6,012 bases of DNA, taken from the NCBI GenBank assembly GCA_028702395.1, contig JAQVOV010000097.1, forward strand, positions 1-6,012, in the 5' to 3' direction. This document shows positions 1 through 4,731 of the stretch, one piece after another. Positions within the stretch are counted from its first letter, which is position 1, and every line of letters begins with the position of its first letter. Made by a program: the position numbers and the translations under genes. This DNA comes from Candidatus Omnitrophota bacterium (GTDB lineage Bacteria > Omnitrophota > Gorgyraeia > JABMRN01). Under the pieces are notes generated by a model, which had not been told where the DNA came from, did not search any database, and saw only the letters and a list, made by a program, of their open reading frames with translations.

Positions 1-1
1 A

Positions 2-316
2 GAGATAGAAAGTGCTCATAAAGAAATGATAGAACAGGTCCTTACAGAGCAGCAACAACAGGAACAATTGAAGCAAGAAGAAGCTGCGCAAATATACAAA
101 AAGTATCAAAGAGGACAATTGGGACAAAGATCAGACACAGGGTTAGAAGATAGACCTACTATAAGGCCTGTTTTGGATCAAACAACAATGATCCAGGGAG
201 GAGAAAAATATAGTAGTCAGCAACAAAGGGTCTCGGAAGAAAGAGGAAATGCTTGGAAATATGAACGAGGAGAAGGGGTAAGAAGTTCAGGAGGAACTCG
301 TAGTATTGGGACATGA
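2..316 (+). CDS. C-terminal end of an unrecognised Gln/Glu-rich protein (partial)
   Basis: The frame is open from base 2 and ends at a TGA at 314-316, so 104 residues of a longer protein are visible. The first in-window ATG (26-28) has no convincing ribosome binding site and the frame is open upstream of it, so the real start most likely lies before the window. The first 40 or so visible residues are rich in Gln, Glu and Lys (for example TEQQQQEQLKQEEAAQ) and look like a helical or coiled-coil segment. The rest is polar and probably disordered, ending in a Gly/Ser/Arg/Thr tail (SSGGTRSIGT). There is no Cys, no membrane segment and no catalytic motif. I do not recognise the family and assign no function. 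The stop codon directly abuts the GC-rich repeat block at 316-365, so the last residues could have been changed by repeat insertion. Confidence 0.6.
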   Translation, partial: EIESAHKEMIEQVLTEQQQQEQLKQEEAAQIYKKYQRGQLGQRSDTGLEDRPTIRPVLDQTTMIQGGEKYSSQQQRVSEERGNAWKYERGEGVRSSGGTRSIGT

Positions 317-365
317 TTACGAGCCACGAGTAACGAGCTTCGCGCTACGCGCAGCGAGAAGAGTG
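316..365. repeat. GC-rich 'acgag' block, copy 1
   Basis: A GC-rich block in an AT-rich surrounding, built from short overlapping words: attacgag, cacgag, taacgag, gagcttcgcg, cagcgag, agaagagtg. It contains a small dyad (CGCG..TAC..GCGC around 340-352). A second copy with the same words in the same order lies at 4492-4534. It starts at the last base of the upstream stop codon and runs into the leader of the hairpin repeat that follows. Confidence 0.6.
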
Positions 366-413
366 GAACGTTCTGAATAGAGTTTGTAGGGGCAGGCTCC
401 CACGCCTGCCCTA
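353..413 (+). repeat. GTAGGGGC hairpin repeat, copy A (leader plus stem)
   Basis: The leader contains GTTCTGAA at 370-377 and GTAGGGGC starts at 386. The stem pairs TAGGGGCAGGC (387-397) with GCCTGCCCTA (404-413), with one bulged G and a six-base loop. It belongs with copies B (422-479), C (3551-3612) and D (4399-4460), which share the leader but not the stem sequence. No T-run follows, so it does not look like an intrinsic terminator. Confidence 0.75.
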
Positions 414-421
414 AAAGCTTA

Positions 422-479
422 AAAGAAAAGATTAGATTGTTCTGAACGAGGTTTTGTAGGGGCGGTCGTCCCGACCGCC
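422..479 (+). repeat. GTAGGGGC hairpin repeat, copy B (leader plus stem)
   Basis: Second copy in the same spacer, 70 bases after copy A. The leader has GTTCTGAA at 439-446 and GTAGGGGC begins at 456. The stem pairs GGCGGTCG (461-468) with CGACCGCC (472-479) across a three-base loop. The arms differ from copy A yet stay complementary. The element ends about 100 bases before the start of the next gene. Confidence 0.75.
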
Positions 480-568
480 AGAAAAGCTGATAAGAACGAG
501 GTGTTATGGAAAAATGTTCTTAGAACTATCTTTTTATACGCAAATAACGCACACAAAGAAGAAATATG

Positions 569-576
569 AAGGGAGG
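569..576 (+). promoter_or_regulatory. Strong Shine-Dalgarno that decides the start at 584
   Basis: AAGGGAGG sits seven bases before the ATG at 584. An in-frame ATG at 566 lies just upstream of this site and has no Shine-Dalgarno of its own. Using 584 also gives a protein that begins MKKT, a normal signal-peptide start. Confidence 0.85.
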
Positions 577-583
577 AAAACAT

Positions 584-1018
584 ATGAAAAAAACAAAAAT
601 TTTGTTAATTGTGTTTCTTCTTGTTTCTGGCCTCTGGCTTCTGGCCACAGATACATATGCACGGTCAGGTGTTTCAGGTCGTTCTAAAAATACAGGGGCA
701 CCAACTATTCTTGAACCAAGATCCGAGCTTGCTATACCTGACAAAGAAGGACGTGTAGAATTTAAGTGGAAAATCCCTGGACAGGGTTCTTATGGAGCTA
801 AAGCATATATTGATTTTAGGGTCTATAAAGGGTACTATCCATATGAAGAATACCTTATATACTCTGAACAAGTAAAGACCAGAACACGGGAAGTTTATTT
901 GGATGGATCCATGTTTCAACCGGATCAAGGTTATACTATGACAGTAAGATTAGTAGCTAGCGGCAGCAGGAAAAGTAGGGAAGTAAGTCAGTCTTTTAAA
1001 GTAGGCCAAAGAAAATAA
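584..1018 (+). CDS. Small exported protein with a fibronectin/Ig-like fold (putative)
   Basis: A 144-residue protein with a Sec signal peptide: MKKTK, a hydrophobic core of about 15 residues (ILLIVFLLVSGLWLLA), then a likely signal peptidase I site after TYA near residue 26. The mature part, about 118 residues, has no Cys. It reads like a single beta-sandwich domain: a Pro-rich entry (APTILEPRSE), an F-x-W strand (EFKWKIPG), a central Y-x-DFRVYKGYYPYEE strand and hairpin, then a DQGYTMTVRLVASG strand typical of fibronectin type III-like domains, and a basic tail. The function is unknown; a periplasmic or surface binding or assembly role is only a guess. The start at 584 is chosen over an in-frame ATG at 566 because AAGGGAGG lies between them. 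The gene converges on hemW with three bases between stops, leaving no room for a terminator. The signal-peptide core is encoded by a tandem heptamer repeat shared with the exported gene at 4732. Confidence 0.8.
   Translation: MKKTKILLIVFLLVSGLWLLATDTYARSGVSGRSKNTGAPTILEPRSELAIPDKEGRVEFKWKIPGQGSYGAKAYIDFRVYKGYYPYEEYLIYSEQVKTRTREVYLDGSMFQPDQGYTMTVRLVASGSRKSREVSQSFKVGQRK
624..644 (+). repeat. Tandem heptamer repeat inside a signal-peptide coding region
   Basis: Three heptamers in tandem: TTTCTGG, CCTCTGG, CTTCTGG. They encode the VSGLWLL part of the hydrophobic core. Counting from 623, 22 bases match the stretch at 4762-4783 in the other signal-peptide gene at 20 positions, the two differences being C/T. 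Confidence 0.75.
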
Positions 1019-1021
1019 TTG

Positions 1022-2131
1022 TTATAATATTTCCTTAGCAATATGATCAGAAAGCAGTAACCCTTTTCTTGTAGGCACTAAGTGAGAGTTTGTTAATTTT
1101 AAAAGGTTGTGATCCTTGAACTCTGTTAATTGAGTTTTGAACTTTTCAAGGACATTGATGCCGGTTTTAGCATAGAACTTTTTCATATCTATTCCTTTTG
1201 TAGTTCTCAAATTAAGCATGAAAAGTTCTTTGGTTCTTTTATCTTTGGAGACAAATTCTATTTGTCTTTTTTTATTATTTAGCCATTCTGTGAAATTTTC
1301 AGGTTCTTTAATCCTTCTTTTTCCGTCGAAAGATACTGCCGAAGGGCCTAGTCCTAAATATGTAGCACCTTCCCAAAAAGAACAATTGTGAAGGCATTCA
1401 TATCCTTTTTTAGCATAATTAGATATTTCATAACGTTTTATTTTTGTTCCTTTATAAAAAAAAGTATTTGTGATCTTCCACATTTTTGTTATGTCTTTTT
1501 CATCGGGTATCGTAAGGTCTTTATTTTTTGACAACTTAGAGGATTCTTCCAGGGTCAATTCATACGCAGATAGATGTTTAATAGGAAGTTTAGAGGCTTT
1601 TTTAAGATCGCGTTTCCAATCATCTATACTTTGACCGGGTATGCCGTATATAAGGTCTATGTTTATATTTTTAATACCTGTTTTTCTAAGTTTTGTGAGT
1701 TTGTTTTTGATGTTGGAGACACTGCTTTTACGTCCGATAGTTTGTCTGTGATCTTTTGAAAAACTTTGAATACCTATGCTTATACGATTTATCGGCAAAG
1801 ACCCCAAAAAAGATATCTTGTTATCTGTAAGTGTTTCAGGGTTTGCTTCAATAGTGACCTCAATATTTTCTGACAAAAGGAAGTTTTCTTTTATAACTTC
1901 AAACAGCCTTTTCATATATTTGTCTGGTAAAAGAGTTGGAGTCCCTCCTCCAATGAATATACTTTGCAATGTAGAACACTTTTTTTTGTTTGCAAGAAGG
2001 TCTGATATGAGTTTTTTAAAAAAAAGGTCATGATCTTTATTGCTGGCATTAGTATATGAATAAAAAGCACAGTAATCGCACTTTGTTTTGCAAAAGGGAA
2101 CATGTATATATAAAGATGAGTATTTTGCCAT
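1022..2131 (-). CDS. hemW: Radical SAM heme chaperone HemW (HemN-like family)
   Basis: A 369-residue protein, the usual length for HemW. Near the N-terminus LYIHVPFC leads into the radical SAM motif CKTKCDYC (Cys14, Cys18, Cys21), which binds the 4Fe-4S cluster. The position two after the third Cys is Phe (CAF). This is the HemW pattern, whereas true oxygen-independent coproporphyrinogen oxidase HemN has a fourth Cys there. Further family motifs: GGGTPT (61-66), EANPET (95-100), RISIGIQSF (116-124), NIDLIYGIPGQ (157-167), HLSAYELTLE (186-195), YEISNYA (234-240) and the HNxxxW-type motif HNCSFW (248-253). The C-terminal third matches the winged-helix-like HemW tail. In this family the protein carries heme to respiratory enzymes; that role is known from homologues, not seen here. 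One oddity is IGRKS at 132-136, where the family usually has LGRxH. Transcription appears to start from an extended -10 promoter so close that the mRNA should be leaderless. Older annotations of such genes as 'coproporphyrinogen III oxidase' are the main alternative. Confidence 0.93.
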   Translation of the reverse strand: MAKYSSLYIHVPFCKTKCDYCAFYSYTNASNKDHDLFFKKLISDLLANKKKCSTLQSIFIGGGTPTLLPDKYMKRLFEVIKENFLLSENIEVTIEANPETLTDNKISFLGSLPINRISIGIQSFSKDHRQTIGRKSSVSNIKNKLTKLRKTGIKNINIDLIYGIPGQSIDDWKRDLKKASKLPIKHLSAYELTLEESSKLSKNKDLTIPDEKDITKMWKITNTFFYKGTKIKRYEISNYAKKGYECLHNCSFWEGATYLGLGPSAVSFDGKRRIKEPENFTEWLNNKKRQIEFVSKDKRTKELFMLNLRTTKGIDMKKFYAKTGINVLEKFKTQLTEFKDHNLLKLTNSHLVPTRKGLLLSDHIAKEIL

Positions 2132-2137
2132 AAGCCC

Positions 2138-2146
2138 ATTATACCA
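2138..2146 (-). promoter_or_regulatory. Extended -10 promoter of hemW, predicted leaderless start
   Basis: On the minus strand the sequence reads TGGTATAAT, a perfect extended -10 (TG-n-TATAAT). The start ATG (2131-2129) begins seven bases after the hexamer, so the expected first transcribed base is the A of the ATG or a neighbour. No Shine-Dalgarno is present before this ATG. The -35 position would fall within the inverted repeat at 2151-2181 and reads GGGCAG, not a -35-like hexamer, so the promoter would rely on the extended -10. Confidence 0.65.
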
Positions 2147-2150
2147 TACC

Positions 2151-2271
2151 TTGTACGGGTCTGCCCTGTACTTTGTGCAGGGCAGACCCGTACAAGCCTA
2201 CAAGAGAACTTTCACACATAAATTTCTTGTGCAGGGCTGTCCTGCACAAAGTACAGGGCAGACCCGTACAA
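2151..2271. repeat. Large inverted-repeat complex between divergent genes
   Basis: Several nested inverted repeats. Bases 2151-2181 and 2241-2271 are perfect reverse complements over 31 bases. Within the left part, 2151-2168 and 2178-2195 form a perfect 18-bp stem with a nine-base loop (TACTTTGTG). Within the right part, TTGTGCAGG (2227-2235) pairs with CCTGCACAA (2241-2249) around a five-base loop. The word CAGGGCAGACCCGTACAA occurs twice in the same orientation, at 2178-2195 and 2254-2271. The complex can therefore fold either as one long cruciform or as two local hairpins. It lies between the hemW and rmuC promoters. Confidence 0.9.
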
Positions 2272-2309
2272 AGGGCCAGTGGGAAAAAATATGGTAAAAG
2301 GAAAAATAT

Positions 2310-2338
2310 TTCAGTTTTTAAATATATTATGATATAAT
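2310..2338 (+). promoter_or_regulatory. Promoter of rmuC with extended -10
   Basis: TGATATAAT at 2330-2338 is a perfect extended -10. A weak -35-like TTCAGT (2310-2315) lies 17 bases upstream of the hexamer. Transcription should begin near 2345, giving a leader of about 23 bases that holds the Shine-Dalgarno AAGGGGG (2355-2361), six bases before the ATG at 2368. Confidence 0.7.
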
Positions 2339-2367
2339 CAAAACATAATAATATAAGGGGGATTCTT

Positions 2368-3534
2368 ATGGATATGGCGTTATATATAGTTGTTTTTTTT
2401 CTGGGGCTTGTAATAGGATTTGTTGGAGCATATTTTTTTAAAAAAACACATACTCAACAAGCTAAAGATATTGCAGGAGAAATACTTAAAGAAACAGAAG
2501 AGAAAATGCGTAGTGCATTCGGGAATCTTTCATTGGAAGCACTTGCCAAATTCCATGACCTTGCCAAAGAAAGACTTGATTCACAAGTAGATAGAGGGGC
2601 AAAACAGCTTGATTCTAAAAAAGAGCTCATTGATCAGCAACTGCACAAAATGTCAGAAGAGCTTAAACTTGTGTCTACCCTTGTTAAAGACTTTGAAAAA
2701 GACAGAGAAAACAAATTCGGAAAACTTACCCAACATCTTGAGGAAGCATCTAAACAAACAGAATCATTAAGAAATACCACTAATTCTTTAAAAGAAGCAC
2801 TTGCAAGTTCCAAAACAAGAGGGCAATGGGGTGAACGTATGGCTGAAGATGTTTTGAGACTTGCCGGATTTGTTGAAAAAATAAATTATCTTAAACAAGC
2901 CACTATAGATGGTGCAGGATCAAGACCTGACTACACATTTCTGCTGCCGAATGACATGAAACTTAATATGGATGTAAAATTTCCTTTAGACAATTATATA
3001 AAGTTCCTGAATGCTGATATGGACAGTGAAAAAGAAGAGTATAAAAAGACTTTTTTTAAAGATATAAAACTTAAACTTAACGAAGTTACTACCCGAGACT
3101 ATATTAACACTAAGCAAAATACGCTTGATTATGTGCTTTTATTTATCCCAAATGAACAGATATACACCTTTATACAACAACAAGATACATCTATCATAGA
3201 CGAAAGCCTTAAGAAAAAGGTGCTCTTATGTTCACCTATAACTATTTTTGCTATTCTTGCAGTTATCCGTCAGGCAATTGATAATTTTGCTTTGGAAAAA
3301 ACATCAAGCAAAATAATGGCTCTTCTTGGCACATTTAAAAAGAAATGGGAAATGTTCGTACAAAAAATGTCGGATGTAGAAAGATCTTTAGATAAAGCAA
3401 AAAATGATTTTGATCAATTAAAAGGTGTCAGAACAAGAGAACTTGATAGACCTTTACAAAAACTTGATGATATGCGTCAGCAGCAGGGGATCGAGCTTGA
3501 GGCGGATGAAGAGGGTGAACAGGAAATAAGATAA
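2368..3534 (+). CDS. rmuC: RmuC family protein (DNA recombination limiting protein)
   Basis: A 388-residue protein with the RmuC architecture: one N-terminal membrane anchor (about residues 4-24, followed by KK), a long charged coiled coil (about 28-148), then the conserved nuclease-like domain. Signature motifs are RGQWGE (151-156), Y..QATIDG.GSRPDY (174-189) and MDVKFPLDNY (201-210). RPD and DVK fit the acidic and lysine positions of a PD-(D/E)xK-type nuclease fold, as proposed for the family. LDYVLLFIPNEQIY (253-266) and LLCSPITIFAIL (286-297) are further RmuC blocks. A second helical segment and an acidic tail (ELEADEEGEQE) end the protein. In Escherichia coli, RmuC affects inversion at short inverted repeats; the biochemical activity is not well established. 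The neighbourhood here is full of inverted repeats, which is suggestive but not evidence of a link. The start at 2368 is supported by AAGGGGG at a spacing of six. An in-frame ATG two codons later is less well spaced. The stop codon is embedded in an A-rich repeat (3529-3559). Confidence 0.93.
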   Translation: MDMALYIVVFFLGLVIGFVGAYFFKKTHTQQAKDIAGEILKETEEKMRSAFGNLSLEALAKFHDLAKERLDSQVDRGAKQLDSKKELIDQQLHKMSEELKLVSTLVKDFEKDRENKFGKLTQHLEEASKQTESLRNTTNSLKEALASSKTRGQWGERMAEDVLRLAGFVEKINYLKQATIDGAGSRPDYTFLLPNDMKLNMDVKFPLDNYIKFLNADMDSEKEEYKKTFFKDIKLKLNEVTTRDYINTKQNTLDYVLLFIPNEQIYTFIQQQDTSIIDESLKKKVLLCSPITIFAILAVIRQAIDNFALEKTSSKIMALLGTFKKKWEMFVQKMSDVERSLDKAKNDFDQLKGVRTRELDRPLQKLDDMRQQQGIELEADEEGEQEIR

Positions 3535-3559
3535 AAGATAAAAGAATAAAGATAAAAGG
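3529..3559 (+). repeat. A-rich degenerate repeat overlapping the rmuC stop codon
   Basis: Repeated AGATAAAAG / AATAAAG words. The array begins in the penultimate codons of rmuC and includes its TAA (3532-3534), so the last residue or two may derive from the repeat. Similar words precede hairpin copy D (4321-4410), and their complement appears at 3663-3679, just before the methyltransferase gene. Confidence 0.5.
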
Positions 3560-3612
3560 GTGGAAGGTCCTGAAAAGGGTTTTCGTAGGGGCGTATTGCA
3601 ATACGCCCCTAC
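3551..3612 (+). repeat. GTAGGGGC hairpin repeat, copy C (leader plus perfect palindrome)
   Basis: A 34-base leader (with GTCCTGAA at 3567-3574) is followed by a perfect 28-base palindrome at 3585-3612 whose half is GTAGGGGCGTATTG. The palindrome is identical to that of copy D at 4433-4460, and the leaders match closely at equal length. There is no T-run on either side. Confidence 0.9.
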
Positions 3613-3700
3613 AAAGAAAGAAGAAAAGATTCCACAAGGATAACAAGATTTTTATTTCTCGCCTTTTATTTTTTATCTTGAAAACGGTATAAAGGAGATC

Positions 3701-4324
3701 ATGGACTTAGTATCAAAAATATTGAAAAATCCTAAGATGTGGGATATAGCTCAAAAAATATTTGGTTGTGACGAGAAAAAACAGCAAATGTATAGAGCTG
3801 TTATGGATAAACCCGGCAAGATCCTTGATTTTGGATGTTCAGACGGGAATGCTTTCTTAGGCTTTAAGGATATGGAATATTATGGGTTGGATATAGATAA
3901 AACCTTAATAGAATTTGCTAAGCAAAAATATGCTGACTTTCCAAATGCAAAATTCATAGCAGATGATATTTTTAACAAACCTTTTGAAGAAAATTTTTTT
4001 GATCATGTACTTTTTGCCTGCACAGGACATCATCTTCCGGAAGATCTTATTAACAAAGTCATGAAAGAACTTTGTTATGTTCTAAAGCCTGGCGGAGCAT
4101 TGTATATATTTGATACAATACGTAGGCCTGGAAAAGATCCTTGGTATATTAGATCCCTTATAGCTCTTGATCAGGGCAAACATATGAAAACAGAATCTTG
4201 GTACAAAGAAAATATGTCTAAATTCGATGAACGCTTTACAGTAGAAGAAACTGATGTTTTTAAAGTTGGGGGCAATTTTGCGCCTCAGCCGACTTGGTTT
4301 TATGCGAAACTTGTTAAGAAATAA
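3701..4324 (+). CDS. Class I SAM-dependent methyltransferase
   Basis: A 207-residue protein with the Rossmann methyltransferase motifs in order. Motif I is ILDFGCSDGN (41-50), the SAM-binding loop, with Cys-Ser-Asp in place of the common Gly-x-Gly spacing. The acidic motif II region is YYGLDID (60-66). Motif III is FIADDIF (85-91). FFDHVLFACTGHHLPED (99-115) occupies the motif IV place, and ELCYVLKPGG (123-132) is the typical post-motif turn. The rest (RRPGKDPWY, then SWYKENMSKF) resembles the lid seen in small-molecule and quinone/lipid-type Methyltransf_11/25 enzymes, but the substrate cannot be read from sequence. It has no signal peptide or membrane segment and should be cytoplasmic. AAAGGAG (3691-3697) stands only three bases before the ATG, an unusually tight spacing. 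The next in-frame ATG (3737) lacks a site, so 3701 is kept. Repeat-containing spacers on both sides suggest it is transcribed alone. Confidence 0.85.
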   Translation: MDLVSKILKNPKMWDIAQKIFGCDEKKQQMYRAVMDKPGKILDFGCSDGNAFLGFKDMEYYGLDIDKTLIEFAKQKYADFPNAKFIADDIFNKPFEENFFDHVLFACTGHHLPEDLINKVMKELCYVLKPGGALYIFDTIRRPGKDPWYIRSLIALDQGKHMKTESWYKENMSKFDERFTVEETDVFKVGGNFAPQPTWFYAKLVKK

Positions 4325-4340
4325 GTGAAAAGTAAAAAGG

Positions 4341-4393
4341 TCCGCCATCAAAGATGGCGAGATCTCGCCAAAATTTTAATAAATTTTGGCGGA
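4341..4393. repeat. Nested palindrome cluster downstream of the methyltransferase
   Basis: Four overlapping dyads. CGCCATC (4343-4349) pairs with GATGGCG (4353-4359) over AAA. GGCGAGATCTCGCC (4356-4369) is a perfect 14-base palindrome. CGCCAAAATTT (4366-4376) pairs with AAATTTTGGCG (4381-4391) over TAAT. The ends TCCGCC (4341-4346) and GGCGGA (4388-4393) also pair, so an outer stem could enclose two inner hairpins. It begins 17 bases after the methyltransferase stop. A terminator role is possible but no T-run follows. Confidence 0.85.
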
Positions 4394-4398
4394 TAAAA

Positions 4399-4460
4399 GG
4401 TAAAAGTGTGGTTGGTCCTGAAAGAGGTTTTTGTAGGGGCGTATTGCAATACGCCCCTAC
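4399..4460 (+). repeat. GTAGGGGC hairpin repeat, copy D (leader plus perfect palindrome)
   Basis: Leader 4399-4432 with GTCCTGAA at 4415-4422, then a perfect 28-base palindrome at 4433-4460 identical to that of copy C. A purine-rich tail (GAAGAAAAGGGAAAAA) follows, as it does after copy C (AAAGAAAGAAGAAAAG). Confidence 0.9.
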
Positions 4461-4491
4461 GAAGAAAAGGGAAAAACCGTGTGGGACAGAC

Positions 4492-4534
4492 ATTACGCGA
4501 CACGAGCTTCGCGCAGCGAGCAGAGAGAAGAGTG
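4492..4534. repeat. GC-rich 'acgag' block, copy 2
   Basis: Contains attacg, cacgag, cttcgcg, cagcgag and agaagagtg in the same order as the block at 316-365, but lacks the taacgag and ctacgcg words. In copy 1 the block precedes a GTAGGGGC hairpin; here it follows one. Confidence 0.6.
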
Positions 4535-4586
4535 ATAGGGTTAATGGGGGTTAGAAGCAAGAAGGTTAATAGGGCTTATAAACTGT

Positions 4587-4637
4587 CACCCCGGTTTTGC
4601 CGGCCATAGGACGGCAAATACCGGGATATAGAGTCCA
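4587..4637. repeat. CCCGG hairpin repeat, third palindrome family
   Basis: CCCGG (4590-4594) pairs with CCGGG (4621-4625), and TTTGCCG (4596-4602) pairs with CGGCAAA (4612-4618). The two stems are separated by a small T/TA internal loop and closed by a nine-base loop. The flanks GTCACC before and GATATAGAGTCC after resemble the widespread bacterial interspersed repeats that read GTCATTCCCG...CGGGAATCC. That resemblance is recalled, not searched. Confidence 0.7.
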
Positions 4638-4712
4638 ATTAACATTACGCTTAATGACTATCGCTTAACGTCTAACGATTTACGCATAATGCAAAATGCT
4701 TAATTCATAATG
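4630..4712 (+). repeat. Degenerate TTAACG/TTAATG word array
   Basis: Imperfect repetition of words such as attaac, attacgc, ttaatg, cgcttaacg, ctaacg, tttacgc, ataatg, gcttaat, cataatg. It looks like a decayed or drifting simple repeat. It runs up to the ribosome binding site of the downstream gene, so any promoter for that gene must lie in it or upstream of it. Confidence 0.5.
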
Positions 4713-4731
4713 AATAAAAAGAGGATATCTC

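Larger units (their letters stand above)
4325..4731. other. 407-base spacer composed almost wholly of repeats
   Basis: No coding region is supported here. In order it holds short TAAAAG-type words, a nested palindrome cluster (4341-4393), hairpin copy D (4399-4460), the second 'acgag' block (4492-4534), a short stretch of GTTAATGGGGGTTAG-like words, a CCCGG hairpin (4587-4637) and degenerate TTAACG/TTAATG words (4630-4712), ending in the ribosome binding site of the next gene. No convincing promoter was found, although the downstream gene needs one. Confidence 0.7.

Noticed and set aside
566..583. Alternative start at ATG 566 for the small exported protein
   Set aside because: The Shine-Dalgarno AAGGGAGG lies downstream of it and would be inside the coding region. 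ATG 584 is correctly spaced and gives a standard signal peptide.
1022..2131. Call as oxygen-independent coproporphyrinogen III oxidase (HemN)
   Set aside because: The fourth Cys of the HemN CxxxCxxCxC motif is Phe here and the protein has HemW length, so the heme chaperone assignment fits better.
1912..2139. A 75-residue minus-strand frame starting at an ATG eight bases upstream of the hemW start
   Set aside because: It overlaps hemW out of frame, its ATG is part of the predicted -10 element, and its product shows no motif.
3585..3612. Intrinsic terminator for rmuC
   Set aside because: The hairpin is strong but no T-run follows it on either strand, and identical palindromes occur elsewhere as dispersed repeats.
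3678..3693. Promoter TTGAAA...TATAAA directly before the methyltransferase
   Set aside because: The two hexamers are only four bases apart, far short of the usual 16-18, and the TATAAA overlaps the Shine-Dalgarno. A leaderless start from TATAAA alone is possible but lacks the TG extension seen at the other two promoters.
3585..4460. CRISPR array suggested by identical 28-base palindromes
   Set aside because: There are only two identical copies, more than 800 bases apart with a methyltransferase gene between them, and no regular spacers or cas genes.
4354..4609. Short reading frames of 66-70 residues on both strands in the repeat spacer
   Set aside because: They are translations of the palindromes and repeat blocks. 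The palindrome yields the same peptide word (GVLQYAPT) on both strands and also near 3600, as expected for a repeat and not a gene.
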